NCBI RefSeq assembly: GCF_018257795.1
Contig: NZ_JAERJD010000002.1
Span: forward strand, 124,001-188,000
Source: Citrobacter sp. JGM124
GTDB lineage: Bacteria; Pseudomonadota; Gammaproteobacteria; Enterobacterales; Enterobacteriaceae
Reading direction: 5' to 3'
Length of the DNA stretch: 64,000 nucleotides
Positions 19,181 to 28,609 of this stretch are shown piece by piece. The notes below the pieces were generated by a model that was not told the DNA's origin, did no database searches, and worked only from the letters and a program-made list of their open reading frames with translations. Every line of letters begins with the position of its first letter. Positions within the stretch are counted from its first letter, which is position 1. The position numbers were made by a program, and so were the translations under genes.

Positions 19181-20146
19181 ATGATTGTCGACTCTATTTT
19201 GGATCTCATCGGAAACACACCGCTCCTTCGCCTTAATCACCTTGATACAGGCAGTTGTGAATTGTTGATAAAACTTGAAAATCAGAACCCCGGCGGCTCC
19301 ATAAAAGATCGGGTGGCACTGTCAATGATTGAGCACGCTGAACACAGTGGCATGCTGAAACCAGGTATGACCATCATCGAAGCAACGGCGGGTAACACCG
19401 GGCTGGGGCTGGCATTGATAGCGACCCAGAAGGGCTATCCGTTGATTCTGGTTGTTCCGGATAAAATGAGTCAGGAAAAAATATCCCATCTACAGGCGCT
19501 GGGGGTCGATGTTCGCCTGACACGTTCAGATGTGGTGAAAGGACATCCTGAATATTATCAGGATTATGCCAGGAGACTGGCGGATGAAATTCCGGATACT
19601 TATTACATCGACCAGTTTTCTAACCCAGCCAATGCCCTGGCGCATACTGAAAGTACAGCGGCGGAGTTATGGCAACAAACCGGTGGGCATGTTGACGCTA
19701 TTGTGGTGGGTGTCGGTTCGGGTGGAACACTGGGCGGACTACAACAGTTTTTTCGTGTTCATTCCCCCCAGACAGAATTCATCCTGGCCGACCCGGAGGG
19801 ATCTATTCTGGCAGACCATGTAGAGCACCAACAACCTTCCCCGGTGGGCAGCTGGTTGATTGAGGGGATTGGAGAAGATTTTATTCCTCCGCTGGCCCAG
19901 ATAGAGGGCGTCACTCGTGCTTACCGTGTCAGTGACAAAGCTTCATTTGCCCATGCCAGGGCACTGTTAACCCAGGAGGGTATTCTGGCAGGCTCCTCAA
20001 CCGGTACCCTTCTTGCGGCAGCATTACGCTACTGTCAGTCACAAACGACCCCGAAACGGGTGATCACTTTTGCGTGTGATAGTGGCAACAAGTATCTCTC
20101 GAAAATGTTCAATGACCAATGGCTAAACCAACAAAATCTGGATTAA
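19181..20146 (+). CDS. PLP-dependent cystathionine beta-synthase / cysteine synthase-like enzyme
   Basis: A 321-residue fold-type II PLP enzyme. The PLP lysine is K42 in NPGGSIKDRVALSMI. TAGNTGLGLALIA is the substrate loop, and GVGSGGTLGG binds the PLP phosphate. It has no C-terminal CBS pair. The family includes CysK/CysM and the short bacterial cystathionine beta-synthases (MccA/MtcB). The downstream gamma-lyase-like gene, 15 bases away, makes reverse transsulfuration (homocysteine plus serine or O-acetylserine to cystathionine) the best guess. CysM-type cysteine synthesis is the alternative. A MetJ-box array precedes the operon. Confidence 0.82.
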   Translation: MIVDSILDLIGNTPLLRLNHLDTGSCELLIKLENQNPGGSIKDRVALSMIEHAEHSGMLKPGMTIIEATAGNTGLGLALIATQKGYPLILVVPDKMSQEKISHLQALGVDVRLTRSDVVKGHPEYYQDYARRLADEIPDTYYIDQFSNPANALAHTESTAAELWQQTGGHVDAIVVGVGSGGTLGGLQQFFRVHSPQTEFILADPEGSILADHVEHQQPSPVGSWLIEGIGEDFIPPLAQIEGVTRAYRVSDKASFAHARALLTQEGILAGSSTGTLLAAALRYCQSQTTPKRVITFACDSGNKYLSKMFNDQWLNQQNLD

Positions 20147-20161
20147 CAGTAAGGGTATTCT

Positions 20162-21307
20162 ATGAGTAAGTTTGCAACCTCCAGTGTTCATAGTGGCAGC
20201 TTTAATGACGCCCATGGTGCCGTCATGCCCCCCATTTATGCCACTTCAACTTTTGCACAGCCAGCCCCTGGACAGCACACCGGGTTTGAATACTCCCGTA
20301 GTGGCAACCCGACACGGCAGGTACTAGAAAATGCTATTGCTGAACTGGAAAACGGCAATTATGGGTTTGCCTTTGCTTCTGGCCTGGCAGCCATAGGCAC
20401 CGTACTGGAGTTGATTGACAGCGGCAGCCATATTGTTGCCATTGATGATGTCTATGGGGGAACATGGCGCTTGCTGGAAAATGTACGCAAACGTAGTGCG
20501 GGAATTAGTGTGAGCTGGGTCAAACCGAATGATGTGGGTGCCCTGGAGGCAGCAATACGCCCTGACACACGGATGATTTGGGTCGAAACGCCCACTAACC
20601 CGTTGCTTAAACTGGCAGATCTTGAAGCTATTGCTGACGTCGCCCGCCGTCATGACATTCTCAGCGTGGCTGATAACACTTTCGCCTCCCCCGCACTACA
20701 GAGACCACTGGAGTTTGGTTTTGATATTGTGGTGCACTCAGCAACCAAATATCTGAATGGTCACTCAGATGTGGTCGCGGGCCTGGCTGTCATCGGTGAC
20801 AATGCGGATCTGGCACAGCGGTTGGGGTACTTGCAGAATGCCATCGGTGGTGTACTGGACCCTTTTAGTAGTTTCCTGACATTACGCGGGATCCGCACTC
20901 TGGCACTGCGTATGGATCGCCACAGTAGTAACGCCCGGCACTTAGCTGAATGGCTGGAGTCTCATCCCGGTGTCGTGAAAGTCTACTTCCCGTGGCTTGA
21001 ATCGCACCCACAATATGAACTGGCCCGCAAACAAATGCGCCAGTCAGGTGGCATGATTTCCATTGTGGTCAACGGAGACGAACAACGCGCGAATAAAGTG
21101 ATTAGCAAATTAAAACTGTTTACGCTGGCTGAAAGCTTAGGAGGCGTTGAAAGCCTGGTAAGCCAGCCCTTCACCATGACACATGCTTCAATACCTTTAG
21201 AACAACGCCTGAGCAACGGTATTACACCGCAACTGATTCGTTTATCTGTTGGCATTGAAGACATAGAAGATATAAAAGCGGACTTGGCACAAGCACTTGA
21301 AGAATAA
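20162..21307 (+). CDS. Cystathionine gamma-lyase / gamma-synthase family enzyme
   Basis: A 381-residue fold-type I PLP enzyme of the Cys/Met metabolism family. The PLP lysine is about K196 in VHSATKYLNGHSDVVAG. YSRSGNPTRQVLENAIAELE is the family block that binds the neighbouring subunit's PLP, and ESLGGVESLVSQP is the conserved C-terminal signature. Sequence alone does not separate gamma-lyase (cystathionine to cysteine) from gamma-synthase (MetB). Pairing with a beta-synthase-like gene favours gamma-lyase, and the two genes look like one operon. AAGGG lies 6 bases before the ATG. Confidence 0.87.
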   Translation: MSKFATSSVHSGSFNDAHGAVMPPIYATSTFAQPAPGQHTGFEYSRSGNPTRQVLENAIAELENGNYGFAFASGLAAIGTVLELIDSGSHIVAIDDVYGGTWRLLENVRKRSAGISVSWVKPNDVGALEAAIRPDTRMIWVETPTNPLLKLADLEAIADVARRHDILSVADNTFASPALQRPLEFGFDIVVHSATKYLNGHSDVVAGLAVIGDNADLAQRLGYLQNAIGGVLDPFSSFLTLRGIRTLALRMDRHSSNARHLAEWLESHPGVVKVYFPWLESHPQYELARKQMRQSGGMISIVVNGDEQRANKVISKLKLFTLAESLGGVESLVSQPFTMTHASIPLEQRLSNGITPQLIRLSVGIEDIEDIKADLAQALEE

Positions 21308-21339
21308 ACGATACAGTGATCATTACTTAAAGTAAAAAC

Positions 21340-21388
21340 AATGGCCTTTACTGTATTTCTTAAAATATAAGAATTCAGAAAGGCCATT
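21340..21388. terminator. Convergent terminator after the gamma-lyase gene
   Basis: AATGGCCTTT (21340-21349) and AAAGGCCATT (21379-21388) form a 10-bp stem enclosing a second AT-rich hairpin. It separates the transsulfuration operon from the converging GntR gene. Confidence 0.7.
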
Positions 21389-21424
21389 GGAAAGCGATTA
21401 AAAAACAGCGAGTTTTGCTATCAT

Positions 21425-22081
21425 TTAACCAATATACTGACGAAGTAAGACATCGGAATCATCCGAAATACTTTTATGAATAGCGGCGATACTCTTTTCC
21501 ACATCACTCTCCGTTAGTGCCATAATCAGAGCATCATAATTATGAGACATTTTTGATACTTCATCAAAACGAGGATAAAGATAATTGAAGCTAGGGCCAA
21601 TACGAACCCAAAGCTGCTCAATAAGCTCCATCAAAGTGGGCATAGCGGCATATTGAAATAACTGAAAATAGAAATCCCGATTTGCCTTTAATACCGCTTC
21701 TACACTCACTTGCCTGGCGCTCAGAAAGCTGTCCTTCAGTTCGTTTAAACGAATCAGTCCTGCTTTATTTATTTCTCGTGCTGCTTTTTCTACTGCGATG
21801 CCTTCTAACGTCTTACGAAGGCTGGTTATTTCTTGATAACGACATACTGTGATTGCTGGAACCAAAAAAGCCTGAGCCGGCGTGACATCTAAAGCACCCG
21901 AGGCGACCAACCTCAATAGTGCTTCACGAACTGGCGTTATGCTCGTTCCCAATTGTTGCGCAATTTCTTTCGTTACTAAGCGAGCACCCGGTTTTAGCAT
22001 ACCTAAAATGAGCGCGCTCTTTAACCGTGATTCAACTTGCACGGTTAAACTCAATCGTTGCGCTTTATCTAAATCAAACAT
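21425..22081 (-). CDS. GntR-family (FCD/FadR subgroup) regulator
   Basis: A 218-residue regulator. The N-terminal winged helix contains ILGMLKPGARLVTKEIAQQL and GTSITPVREALLRLVASG, the classic GntR recognition helix (TPVREAL). The C-terminal FCD-type helical effector domain starts near residue 85 (YQEITSLRKTLEGIAVEKAA). FCD members sense carboxylic acids or sugars, but the ligand here is unknown. It converges with the transsulfuration operon, so it need not control it. The upstream region (22082-22530) is AT-rich. Confidence 0.87.
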   Translation of the reverse strand: MFDLDKAQRLSLTVQVESRLKSALILGMLKPGARLVTKEIAQQLGTSITPVREALLRLVASGALDVTPAQAFLVPAITVCRYQEITSLRKTLEGIAVEKAAREINKAGLIRLNELKDSFLSARQVSVEAVLKANRDFYFQLFQYAAMPTLMELIEQLWVRIGPSFNYLYPRFDEVSKMSHNYDALIMALTESDVEKSIAAIHKSISDDSDVLLRQYIG

Positions 22082-22530
22082 GTTTCTTCCCTATAGAAAA
22101 ACTATCTGCATTTTCAGTGCTCTCATTTCCCTGCCATAGATATGGCTCACAGGATATATTATATATCTCCAAATGTTGATTAAACCTGTAAACAGGCAAG
22201 ACTGATTCTATATATCTAGTTAGTGAATCGTAAAGCAGAAGGTTAAATTAATAATATTATTTGATGATAAATTGGCATTGACTGCAATATTATCCCCTCT
22301 ATTCAGTACATATATTCAATAAGTTAACTACCATAAAACGAATCAAGGCATTAAACTTGCGCTTAACGGCGGATTGAAATAATTAAATGATTTTTTTACT
22401 TTTAAAAAAGGCTCGTCAGATTAACGATTGCGTGAAAGTAATTTTTAGTTCCAGTTTTGACAAAAACTACGACCATTAACGCCTCAGGAATGCCTTGTGT
22501 CGGATCATTTATCACCCGGCATAAAAAGCG
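22082..22530. other. AT-rich intergenic region between the GntR gene and ortT
   Basis: About 450 bases without a supported gene. It should contain the GntR gene's promoter (minus strand, reading left). I see no RNA gene or clear operator dyad in it. Confidence 0.4.
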
Positions 22531-22549
22531 AAAGCCGTAAACCGGCTTT
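22531..22549 (-). terminator. Intrinsic terminator of ortT
   Basis: AAAGCCG and CGGCTTT form a 7-bp stem around a 5-base loop. On the minus strand CGCTTTTTATG follows, 14 bases past the ortT stop. Confidence 0.75.
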
Positions 22550-22562
22550 GCAATGCGTTATT

Positions 22563-22736
22563 TTAAAACAGGGAGAATAGTAGTGCTACCGGGAAGCTCA
22601 TCGGCCAGGTGGCGCCCACCAGAACCGAGCATAACAGCCTTATCCGCCAAGTATCACGAGCCAGTAGCCAGGTGATACCTGCACAAATCAGCGCCATTAT
22701 GGCGTAGAACACCAACATGTGTTGATATAAGGTCAT
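22563..22736 (-). CDS. ortT: Orphan membrane toxin OrtT (GhoT family)
   Basis: A 57-residue protein, exactly the length of E. coli OrtT (YdcX) and GhoT. It starts MTLYQHMLVFYAIMALI and ends LVGATWPMSFPVALLFSLF, nearly identical to the OrtT C terminus I recall. Two membrane helices are evident (about residues 5-25 and 35-55) with a basic turn, RDTWRIR. In E. coli OrtT disrupts the inner membrane, lowers ATP and aids tolerance to antifolates. No GhoS-type antitoxin gene is nearby, which is also true of E. coli ortT. The Shine-Dalgarno before the ATG at 22736 is weak. A hairpin with a U run follows the stop. Confidence 0.82.
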   Translation of the reverse strand: MTLYQHMLVFYAIMALICAGITWLLARDTWRIRLLCSVLVGATWPMSFPVALLFSLF

Positions 22737-22947
22737 ATAAAAAAGATGGATTGGTGAAAAACTTGTGAAATATGCGCTTTTTTTTATTTTAGATCAAGGT
22801 TTGTCGTGATGGACGGTCATTTTTCAGCCATTCATCAAATTTGCGGGGAAATTAACAGGAGAAAAACACGCTAATGCAGGGTGAAATTCAGCGGGCAGAG
22901 GGAAGACGCCAACAGCGCCTTCCTTTTGCCATTAACAAACCGTTGTG

Positions 22948-24276
22948 TTATTTACCTCGAAAATCGGCAGGCTGTTCTTCATCAAGGGTACGCAGGTGAT
23001 CATTTTTGTTCAGGCTCAGTAATGCAAAAATACTGACCACTGCCGTCACCATCACATACCAGGCAGGAATATCCAGATTGCCCGTTTGCTTAATCAGTCC
23101 GGTAATGATTAACCCCGCACATCCCGAAAAGATAGCATTCGATAACGAGTAGGCAAGCCCCAGCCCAGTGTAACGAACATGGGTAGGAAACATTTCAGAA
23201 AGCATGGCAGGGCCAGGTCCGGCGAGCAGCCCGACCAGGCCACCGGCGATAAACACCACCACAGCCTTCGTCAGTAATGTTGAAGCGCTATCCTGAAGAA
23301 TATGTAGCAGGGGTAAGGCCAGGATGAAGAGTAAGATAGCCGCACTGACCATTACCGCACGCCGCCCTATTCGGTCGCTCAGTATACCGGCCGGAATAAT
23401 CGTTGCGGCAAAGCCAATATTGGAGATAACAGCAATCAATAATGCCTGATTAAAGCCAGTATGGAGTGACGACTGTAGATAAGTCGGCATAATCACCAGA
23501 TAGGTATAGCCCGCGGCAGACCAGACCATAACGCGACTGACGCCGATCAGAATCGTCTTCAAGGTCGCCGTAATGTCCGCTTTCACACGAACAGGCTGCG
23601 CTTGCTGGTTTTTTTTCTGCTGAATAAAACTGGGGGTTTCCTCCATATGGAAACGCAGCCATAGTGCAACACCACCCAATGGCAGGGCCAGAAAGAATGG
23701 AATTCTCCAGCCCCAGGCGAGCATATCTTCCGGGCTAAGTAAGACCGAGAGCAGAGCCACGATACCCGCACCTGCTAATAACCCCAGCGCGACGGTAAAG
23801 GATTGCCATGCACCAAAAAATCCACGCTTACCTCGAGGCGCAAATTCTGTCATCAGCGATACTGCACCGCCATATTCACCCCCGGCAAATAACCCTTGCA
23901 GAATTCGCAGCCCGGTGACGATCAGCGGTGCGGCAATACCAATACTGGCATAGGCGGGTACCAGCCCCAGTGCCGTGGTTGCAAGAGTCATCATAATCAG
24001 AACAAACAACAATGTGGGTTTACGCCCTATCTTGTCGCCCATGCGACCAAAGACAATCGCACCAAGCGGGCGGAAAAAGAAAGCAATCGCAAATGAAGCG
24101 TACGTTAAAATTAGCGCGGTAATTTCCGCTTCGCCTTCAAGGTGAAAAAAGTTTTGAGCAATAATCGTGGCCAGAAATCCATAAACGGCAAATTCATACC
24201 ATTCAATAAAATTACCAACCGAACCGGCTACCAAAGCTCGTTTTTGTGCGGCAACAGTGTGTTGAGGTGTTTGCAT
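22948..24276 (-). CDS. MFS transporter, metabolite:H+ symporter (MHS) family
   Basis: A 442-residue transporter with twelve membrane helices. SVGNFIEWYEFAVYGFLA is the typical MHS first helix (ProP, KgtP, ShiA). RPLGAIVFGRMGDKIGRKP is the MFS loop 2-3 motif, and AGGEYGGAVSLMTEFAPRGK is another MHS block. The second half carries ILSDRIGRRAVM. Substrates in this family are organic acids, betaines or shikimate; the actual one is not determined. The frame is open upstream to 24381, but the ATG at 24276 (MQTPQHTVAAQKRALVAG) gives the usual short N terminus. It lies downstream of anmK in the same orientation, separated by hairpins. Confidence 0.87.
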   Translation of the reverse strand: MQTPQHTVAAQKRALVAGSVGNFIEWYEFAVYGFLATIIAQNFFHLEGEAEITALILTYASFAIAFFFRPLGAIVFGRMGDKIGRKPTLLFVLIMMTLATTALGLVPAYASIGIAAPLIVTGLRILQGLFAGGEYGGAVSLMTEFAPRGKRGFFGAWQSFTVALGLLAGAGIVALLSVLLSPEDMLAWGWRIPFFLALPLGGVALWLRFHMEETPSFIQQKKNQQAQPVRVKADITATLKTILIGVSRVMVWSAAGYTYLVIMPTYLQSSLHTGFNQALLIAVISNIGFAATIIPAGILSDRIGRRAVMVSAAILLFILALPLLHILQDSASTLLTKAVVVFIAGGLVGLLAGPGPAMLSEMFPTHVRYTGLGLAYSLSNAIFSGCAGLIITGLIKQTGNLDIPAWYVMVTAVVSIFALLSLNKNDHLRTLDEEQPADFRGK

Positions 24277-24364
24277 TGAAAGCACTCTTCTAAAAAGATG
24301 AGGAACAGGCAGCGACGCCATTTTAAGTGTAACCATAAACATGTTCAGTTCACCCGGCCCTATC

Positions 24365-24395
24365 CTGGCCCAGGGTGTCAATCGGCCAGGGCCAG
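24365..24395 (-). terminator. Stem-loop downstream of anmK
   Basis: CTGGCCC (24365-24371) and GGGCCAG (24389-24395) form a 7-bp stem between anmK and the MHS transporter gene. There is no U tract, so it is a weak or Rho-assisted candidate. Confidence 0.4.
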
Positions 24396-24429
24396 AAGAA
24401 ACACGGGCGCTGCGCTGGGTGAACAGGTA

Positions 24430-25545
24430 TCAGTCAGCCGGGTAAATAACGCCAAGCGGAACCGCTCTGGTTGCCCCGGTTACTTCAGGAACGTTTCCTG
24501 GCAGATTATGCATCCGCTGACAGGCAAGCCAGGCGAAAGCCGCCGCTTCAACATAGTCAATATCCAACCCCGACTCCGTAGTCGTCCCGACCGTCCAGTC
24601 TGGTAACATGTCTGCGAGTCGCGCCATCAATAACGGGTTTTTCGCCCCGCCACCACAAACCAGTAACGACCTTGACTGCTTGGTGTGTGGCAGTTTTAAT
24701 AATTCATCGCGAATCGATACTCCGGTGAATTCGACCAGCGTGGCCTGCACGTCAACAGGGCTGACATCCGGGAATGACGCCAGTTTATCCAGTAACCACA
24801 CCAGGCTAAATAACTCCCGGCCGGTACTTTTCGGGGCTGGCTGGGCAAAAAAGCTTTCACTCAATAGTTGCTGTAGCAGTGCGTTATTCACCTCACCCTG
24901 TTGTGCCCACTGCCCTCCATTGTCATAAGAGAGGCCAAGATGCCGTTCTATCCAGGCATCCATAAGGACATTACCCGGGCCCGTGTCATAGCCCCGGGCT
25001 GGTTCACCTGCCTGTAGTATTGAAATATTGCTCATTCCACCAATATTCAGAACGACGGTCAGCTGTTGTGGATCAGAAAACAATGCCTGATGAAACGCCG
25101 GGACAAGCGGAGCACCCTGGCCACCATAAGCCATATCTTTGCGACGAAAATCAGCAATAGTGGTAATGCCGGTTTGGGCCGCGATGACGTTCGCATCGCC
25201 AATCTGCATCGTGAAAGGGACATCCCCCTGAGGGGCGTGCCAGATGGTCTGACCGTGGCAACCGATCGCACTGATATCTGCCGCCTTTATGCCAGAAGAC
25301 AGCAGTAAGTCTTGCACACTTTTGGCATAAAGATGGCCTAGCTGATTATCCAGTTCTCCCAACTCACGTAGCGTCCCTTCCCCCCGTAAACACAAGGCCG
25401 CCAGTGACTTGCGTAACGTTTCAGGCATAGGTGTGAAACCACAAGCAACCATCTGAAAATGGTTCTGTGAAAAATCCATAACAACAGTATCGACACCATC
25501 AAGACTGGTTCCTGACATGATGCCCAGATAAAGTTCTTTATCCAC
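24430..25545 (-). CDS. anmK: Anhydro-N-acetylmuramic acid kinase
   Basis: A 371-residue ASKHA-fold kinase. [20 protein letters not shown] is the N-terminal phosphate-binding signature, [12 protein letters not shown] and [21 protein letters not shown] carry catalytic and substrate residues, and [12 protein letters not shown] is the second ATP-binding segment. It phosphorylates 1,6-anhydro-MurNAc from cell-wall recycling to MurNAc 6-phosphate in the cytoplasm. It uses a GTG at 25545 with AAGGGGG just upstream. It is a single gene upstream of the MHS transporter. Confidence 0.95.
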   Translation of the reverse strand: MDKELYLGIMSGTSLDGVDTVVMDFSQNHFQMVACGFTPMPETLRKSLAALCLRGEGTLRELGELDNQLGHLYAKSVQDLLLSSGIKAADISAIGCHGQTIWHAPQGDVPFTMQIGDANVIAAQTGITTIADFRRKDMAYGGQGAPLVPAFHQALFSDPQQLTVVLNIGGMSNISILQAGEPARGYDTGPGNVLMDAWIERHLGLSYDNGGQWAQQGEVNNALLQQLLSESFFAQPAPKSTGRELFSLVWLLDKLASFPDVSPVDVQATLVEFTGVSIRDELLKLPHTKQSRSLLVCGGGAKNPLLMARLADMLPDWTVGTTTESGLDIDYVEAAAFAWLACQRMHNLPGNVPEVTGATRAVPLGVIYPAD

Positions 25546-25962
25546 GGTGCCCCCTTATAACCAGGAATGGAATTGCTTTCTTCATAGGTATTAAAAATAA
25601 ATTATTCTAAAAAATCGTCAATAGGGAATATTGTATTCCTTTAAGGGATGGGATGCTTATCACACTTAATTATTGCCTGTAATAGATATTTCGTTTGACT
25701 GACAAAAGGTATGGAGAAAGGCGCATACAGGCTGTATACCACAGGAAAACAATAGTGGAAAAAGAGCGTCACTCATATCGTTACACAGGCGCTATTTGAA
25801 TCGCTCAGGTGATAACCATAGGCTTTTCTTATTCATTAAAGATACCCGTAAATAACGAAAAAGAAGCCCGGGTAACAAGAGAGATAAAAAAAACCCGCAC
25901 AAAATAACATTTATATGCGGGTTTTATATTAATCAGGCTATTACCTGTGTCACTTGTTCAGG
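25546..25962. other. Intergenic region between etk and anmK
   Basis: About 417 bases without a gene. It holds the etk terminator at its right side and presumably the anmK promoter. The rest is AT-rich and carries no feature I recognise. Confidence 0.5.
25886..25925 (-). terminator. Terminator of the gfc-etp-etk operon
   Basis: ACCCGCA pairs with TGCGGGT across an AT-rich loop. On the minus strand the stem is followed by a run of eight T, about 40 bases after the etk stop. Confidence 0.85.
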
Positions 25963-28143
25963 CTAGGCTTTGTCGGTATAGCTGTAACCATAATGATTGT
26001 AACCATAACCATAATGACTACTGGCTCGTTTCATTACGCCGTTAAGAATAGCCCCTTTAACGGTAACACCTGACTGCTCAAGCCGTTGTACACAGACCTG
26101 AATTTCCTTGACGCTATTCATTTCAAAACGAGCCACAACAAGGCTAGTACCCGCTGAACGCCCAATAATTGCAGCATCAGTAACCGCCAGAACAGGCGGG
26201 GTATCAATAATAACCATGTCGTAATGCTCACAACCCCAGGCCAGCAACTGCTTAAAACGCTCGTGCATTAGCAGTTCTGACGGGTTGGGAGGAACCTGAC
26301 CACGGGTAATCGCATCGAATCCCCCCTTAGTGAAGGGTACGATGGCATCAGCGGTGGCAATTTTTCCGGACAAAATATCAGAAAGCCCTTTGCCGTTACC
26401 CACCTGGAACAGTTCATGGGCATAACCCCTGCGCATATCCGCATCAATGTATAATACTTTTTGCCCCGTCTGGGCAATAATCGCTGCCAGTGAGCTACTG
26501 ATAAACGTTTTCCCACTGTCAGGCGTTGCCCCTGTGATCATCAGGACATTATTGGCCGCTTCCATCATGGCAAAATGCAAGCTAGTACGCAGACTACGGA
26601 TCGCTTCTATCGAAAGGTCAACCGGGTTATCAACCGCCAGGAAAGGAACGTTTTTAGTACGGTGCCGTATACGACTGGAGAAGATATTTTTATTGCGCAA
26701 GCGGGTGCGTTTCAGCAACCATTCGGATGTGGGAACAGTTGCATAAACGTTGATCCCCTGCTCTTCCAGCTGCTCGGGGGTTTCGATACCCCGGCGTAAT
26801 ACTGAACGCCCCAGAACCAGGCCCGCAGAAACAAACAACCCAAGAAAGAAACCAAGAATAACGATTAGTGCCTTTTTAGGCTTGATAGGTTTAGGCTGGG
26901 TAAGTGCCGGGTCAATGATACGTACGTTACCAATAGCACTTGACTGAGCAATACTCAGCTCTTGTTGCCGATTAAGTAACTGACCATAAACTGCACGCCC
27001 GGACTCAACGTCCCGACTCAAACGCAGAACTTCTTGCTGAGTCGCTGGCATACCGGACACGCGTTTATTCAGGCGTGTTTTTTCCTGCTCCAGTGTTTGA
27101 CGCTTTTCTATCAAGGCACGATAGGTCGGGTGATCTTTTTTGTAGAGCTGTGAAATCTCAGCCTCACGGAATGTCAGACCATTTAGCTGGTTATCAACAT
27201 TAACGACCTGCTCAAGAACAGATTTTGCTTCGAGATTAAGATCTACGGAGTCTCGTTGCTTACGATAAGCATTCAGTTTGTCTTCAGCTTCATCTAACTC
27301 ATTACGTACTTCAGGCATTTTTTTCTGCAGGAACTCAAGGCTTTTCGAATCCTGGGCAGCCTGACGAGCAATGTTTTGCTGTAAGTAGTTATCACTGATG
27401 TTATTCAGGATTTGCTCTATCAGCTGGGGATCCTCACCTGACATTGTCAGGCCCAGCATGCCACTATCCTTACTTTTCTCAGTAACCGTAAAGTCTTGCT
27501 GAAGGTTGTTGATAGCAGCAAGCTCCGAATACTGTGTCACCACAAACTCGGTGCCTGGTTTAGCATCTACTTTGCTGATTTTAATGCTAATGCCATTACT
27601 GTTAAGGATTTCACCTACTGTACCCTGTAAGGTTTTATCATCCAGCTCAACCTGATAGTGTCCATCATCACCTACGGTGACAATAACGCTTCTCATGCTG
27701 TCATGACCCAGAGACAAATTCAGCCAGCTGACATCCAGTGTCTGTTGCGGTTCACCTGATAAACGTGCCCAGCCCAGCCCAAATATGGGGAAGTGCTTTT
27801 GGGATACAACGGTACGCAAATTAAGATCATTGACCGTTTTCCCCAGGATCATACGGGACTGTAACAACTGAATCTCAGGTGCTGATTCCGGTGAGGAATC
27901 TGGCATTATCTGGCTCAGGCTGCTCAAAATCGCGTTGCCTTTTTTCTGCTCTACCTGAATTAAGGTATCTGCCTGATAAACTGGTGTCGCAAATAAGGCA
28001 TAAACCAGTGCACAGGCTGTCGATAATAAGGTCACACCAGTGATGAGTTTACGATGATCAATGAGATCGCCTAACAAACGCCCGAGATCCAGCTCATTTT
28101 CTGCCGAATCGAGGTTTTGTTTTTGAGTGTTTTTTGTCGTCAT
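25963..28143 (-). CDS. etk: Tyrosine-protein kinase Etk (BY-kinase, polysaccharide co-polymerase)
   Basis: A 726-residue inner-membrane protein. A Wzz domain with a first helix near residues 35-52 is followed by a long periplasmic coiled coil and a second helix (about 425-445). The cytoplasmic kinase domain has Walker A GATPDSGKTF, Walker A' YIDADMRRG and Walker B VIIDTPPVLA. It ends in a tyrosine cluster, YGYGYNHYGYSYTDKA, the autophosphorylation tail. The sequence follows E. coli Etk more closely than Wzc, for example NSSPESAP-type IMPDSSPESAPEIQLLQSRM. It drives group 4 capsule export with GfcE and is dephosphorylated by Etp. It is the last gene of the operon, 22 bases after etp. Confidence 0.94.
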   Translation of the reverse strand: MTTKNTQKQNLDSAENELDLGRLLGDLIDHRKLITGVTLLSTACALVYALFATPVYQADTLIQVEQKKGNAILSSLSQIMPDSSPESAPEIQLLQSRMILGKTVNDLNLRTVVSQKHFPIFGLGWARLSGEPQQTLDVSWLNLSLGHDSMRSVIVTVGDDGHYQVELDDKTLQGTVGEILNSNGISIKISKVDAKPGTEFVVTQYSELAAINNLQQDFTVTEKSKDSGMLGLTMSGEDPQLIEQILNNISDNYLQQNIARQAAQDSKSLEFLQKKMPEVRNELDEAEDKLNAYRKQRDSVDLNLEAKSVLEQVVNVDNQLNGLTFREAEISQLYKKDHPTYRALIEKRQTLEQEKTRLNKRVSGMPATQQEVLRLSRDVESGRAVYGQLLNRQQELSIAQSSAIGNVRIIDPALTQPKPIKPKKALIVILGFFLGLFVSAGLVLGRSVLRRGIETPEQLEEQGINVYATVPTSEWLLKRTRLRNKNIFSSRIRHRTKNVPFLAVDNPVDLSIEAIRSLRTSLHFAMMEAANNVLMITGATPDSGKTFISSSLAAIIAQTGQKVLYIDADMRRGYAHELFQVGNGKGLSDILSGKIATADAIVPFTKGGFDAITRGQVPPNPSELLMHERFKQLLAWGCEHYDMVIIDTPPVLAVTDAAIIGRSAGTSLVVARFEMNSVKEIQVCVQRLEQSGVTVKGAILNGVMKRASSHYGYGYNHYGYSYTDKA

Positions 28144-28165
28144 AACGCCTGAATATCTCGTTTAG

Positions 28166-28609
28166 TTAACTGAGCCGCCGCGCCCATTCCTGTGAAGCTT
28201 TATCAAGCAAGTCATACACATGCTCATGTGCGTCATGGCTTTTCCGGTAAGGGTCCGGGACTTCTTTTTTACCCAGCCACTGTCCATACAACATCACCTT
28301 GCCACGGACTTCCGGTGCAATTTTGGTCACCTCTTCAATGTGAGAAGGCTCCATCACCAGGATCAAGTCATAATGACGGGCAATAGTAGATGTCAGTTTG
28401 CGAGCCTTGTGACCATCAAGTGAAAGTCCATGCCGTAAAGCAATTTCAGCAGCCGTGTCATCAGCAGGCTCATCTGTCAGCCCATAGGTGCCTGCAGAGT
28501 CGACCGTCATATTCGGCAACAGCTGACGCAGTAACCGCTCTCCAACGGGAGAACGGCAAATATTGCCGGTACAAACTACCAGTACCGATTGAAACATTAA
28601 TTTGGCCAT
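28166..28609 (-). CDS. etp: Low-molecular-weight protein-tyrosine phosphatase Etp
   Basis: A 147-residue cytoplasmic phosphatase. The P-loop CTGNICRSP holds the catalytic Cys and Arg (C-x5-R), and the general acid Asp lies in [11 protein letters not shown]. The N terminus [20 protein letters not shown] parallels E. coli Etp (MAQLKFNSILVV), which supports the ATG at 28609 over the internal ATG at 28597. The gene overlaps the end of gfcE by 13 bases, so translation is probably coupled. It removes phosphate from the Etk tyrosine tail. Confidence 0.93.
   Translation of the reverse strand: MAKLMFQSVLVVCTGNICRSPVGERLLRQLLPNMTVDSAGTYGLTDEPADDTAAEIALRHGLSLDGHKARKLTSTIARHYDLILVMEPSHIEEVTKIAPEVRGKVMLYGQWLGKKEVPDPYRKSHDAHEHVYDLLDKASQEWARRLS

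Noticed and set aside
22737-22947. GhoS-type antitoxin upstream of ortT
   Set aside because: The gap is too short and no matching frame is present.
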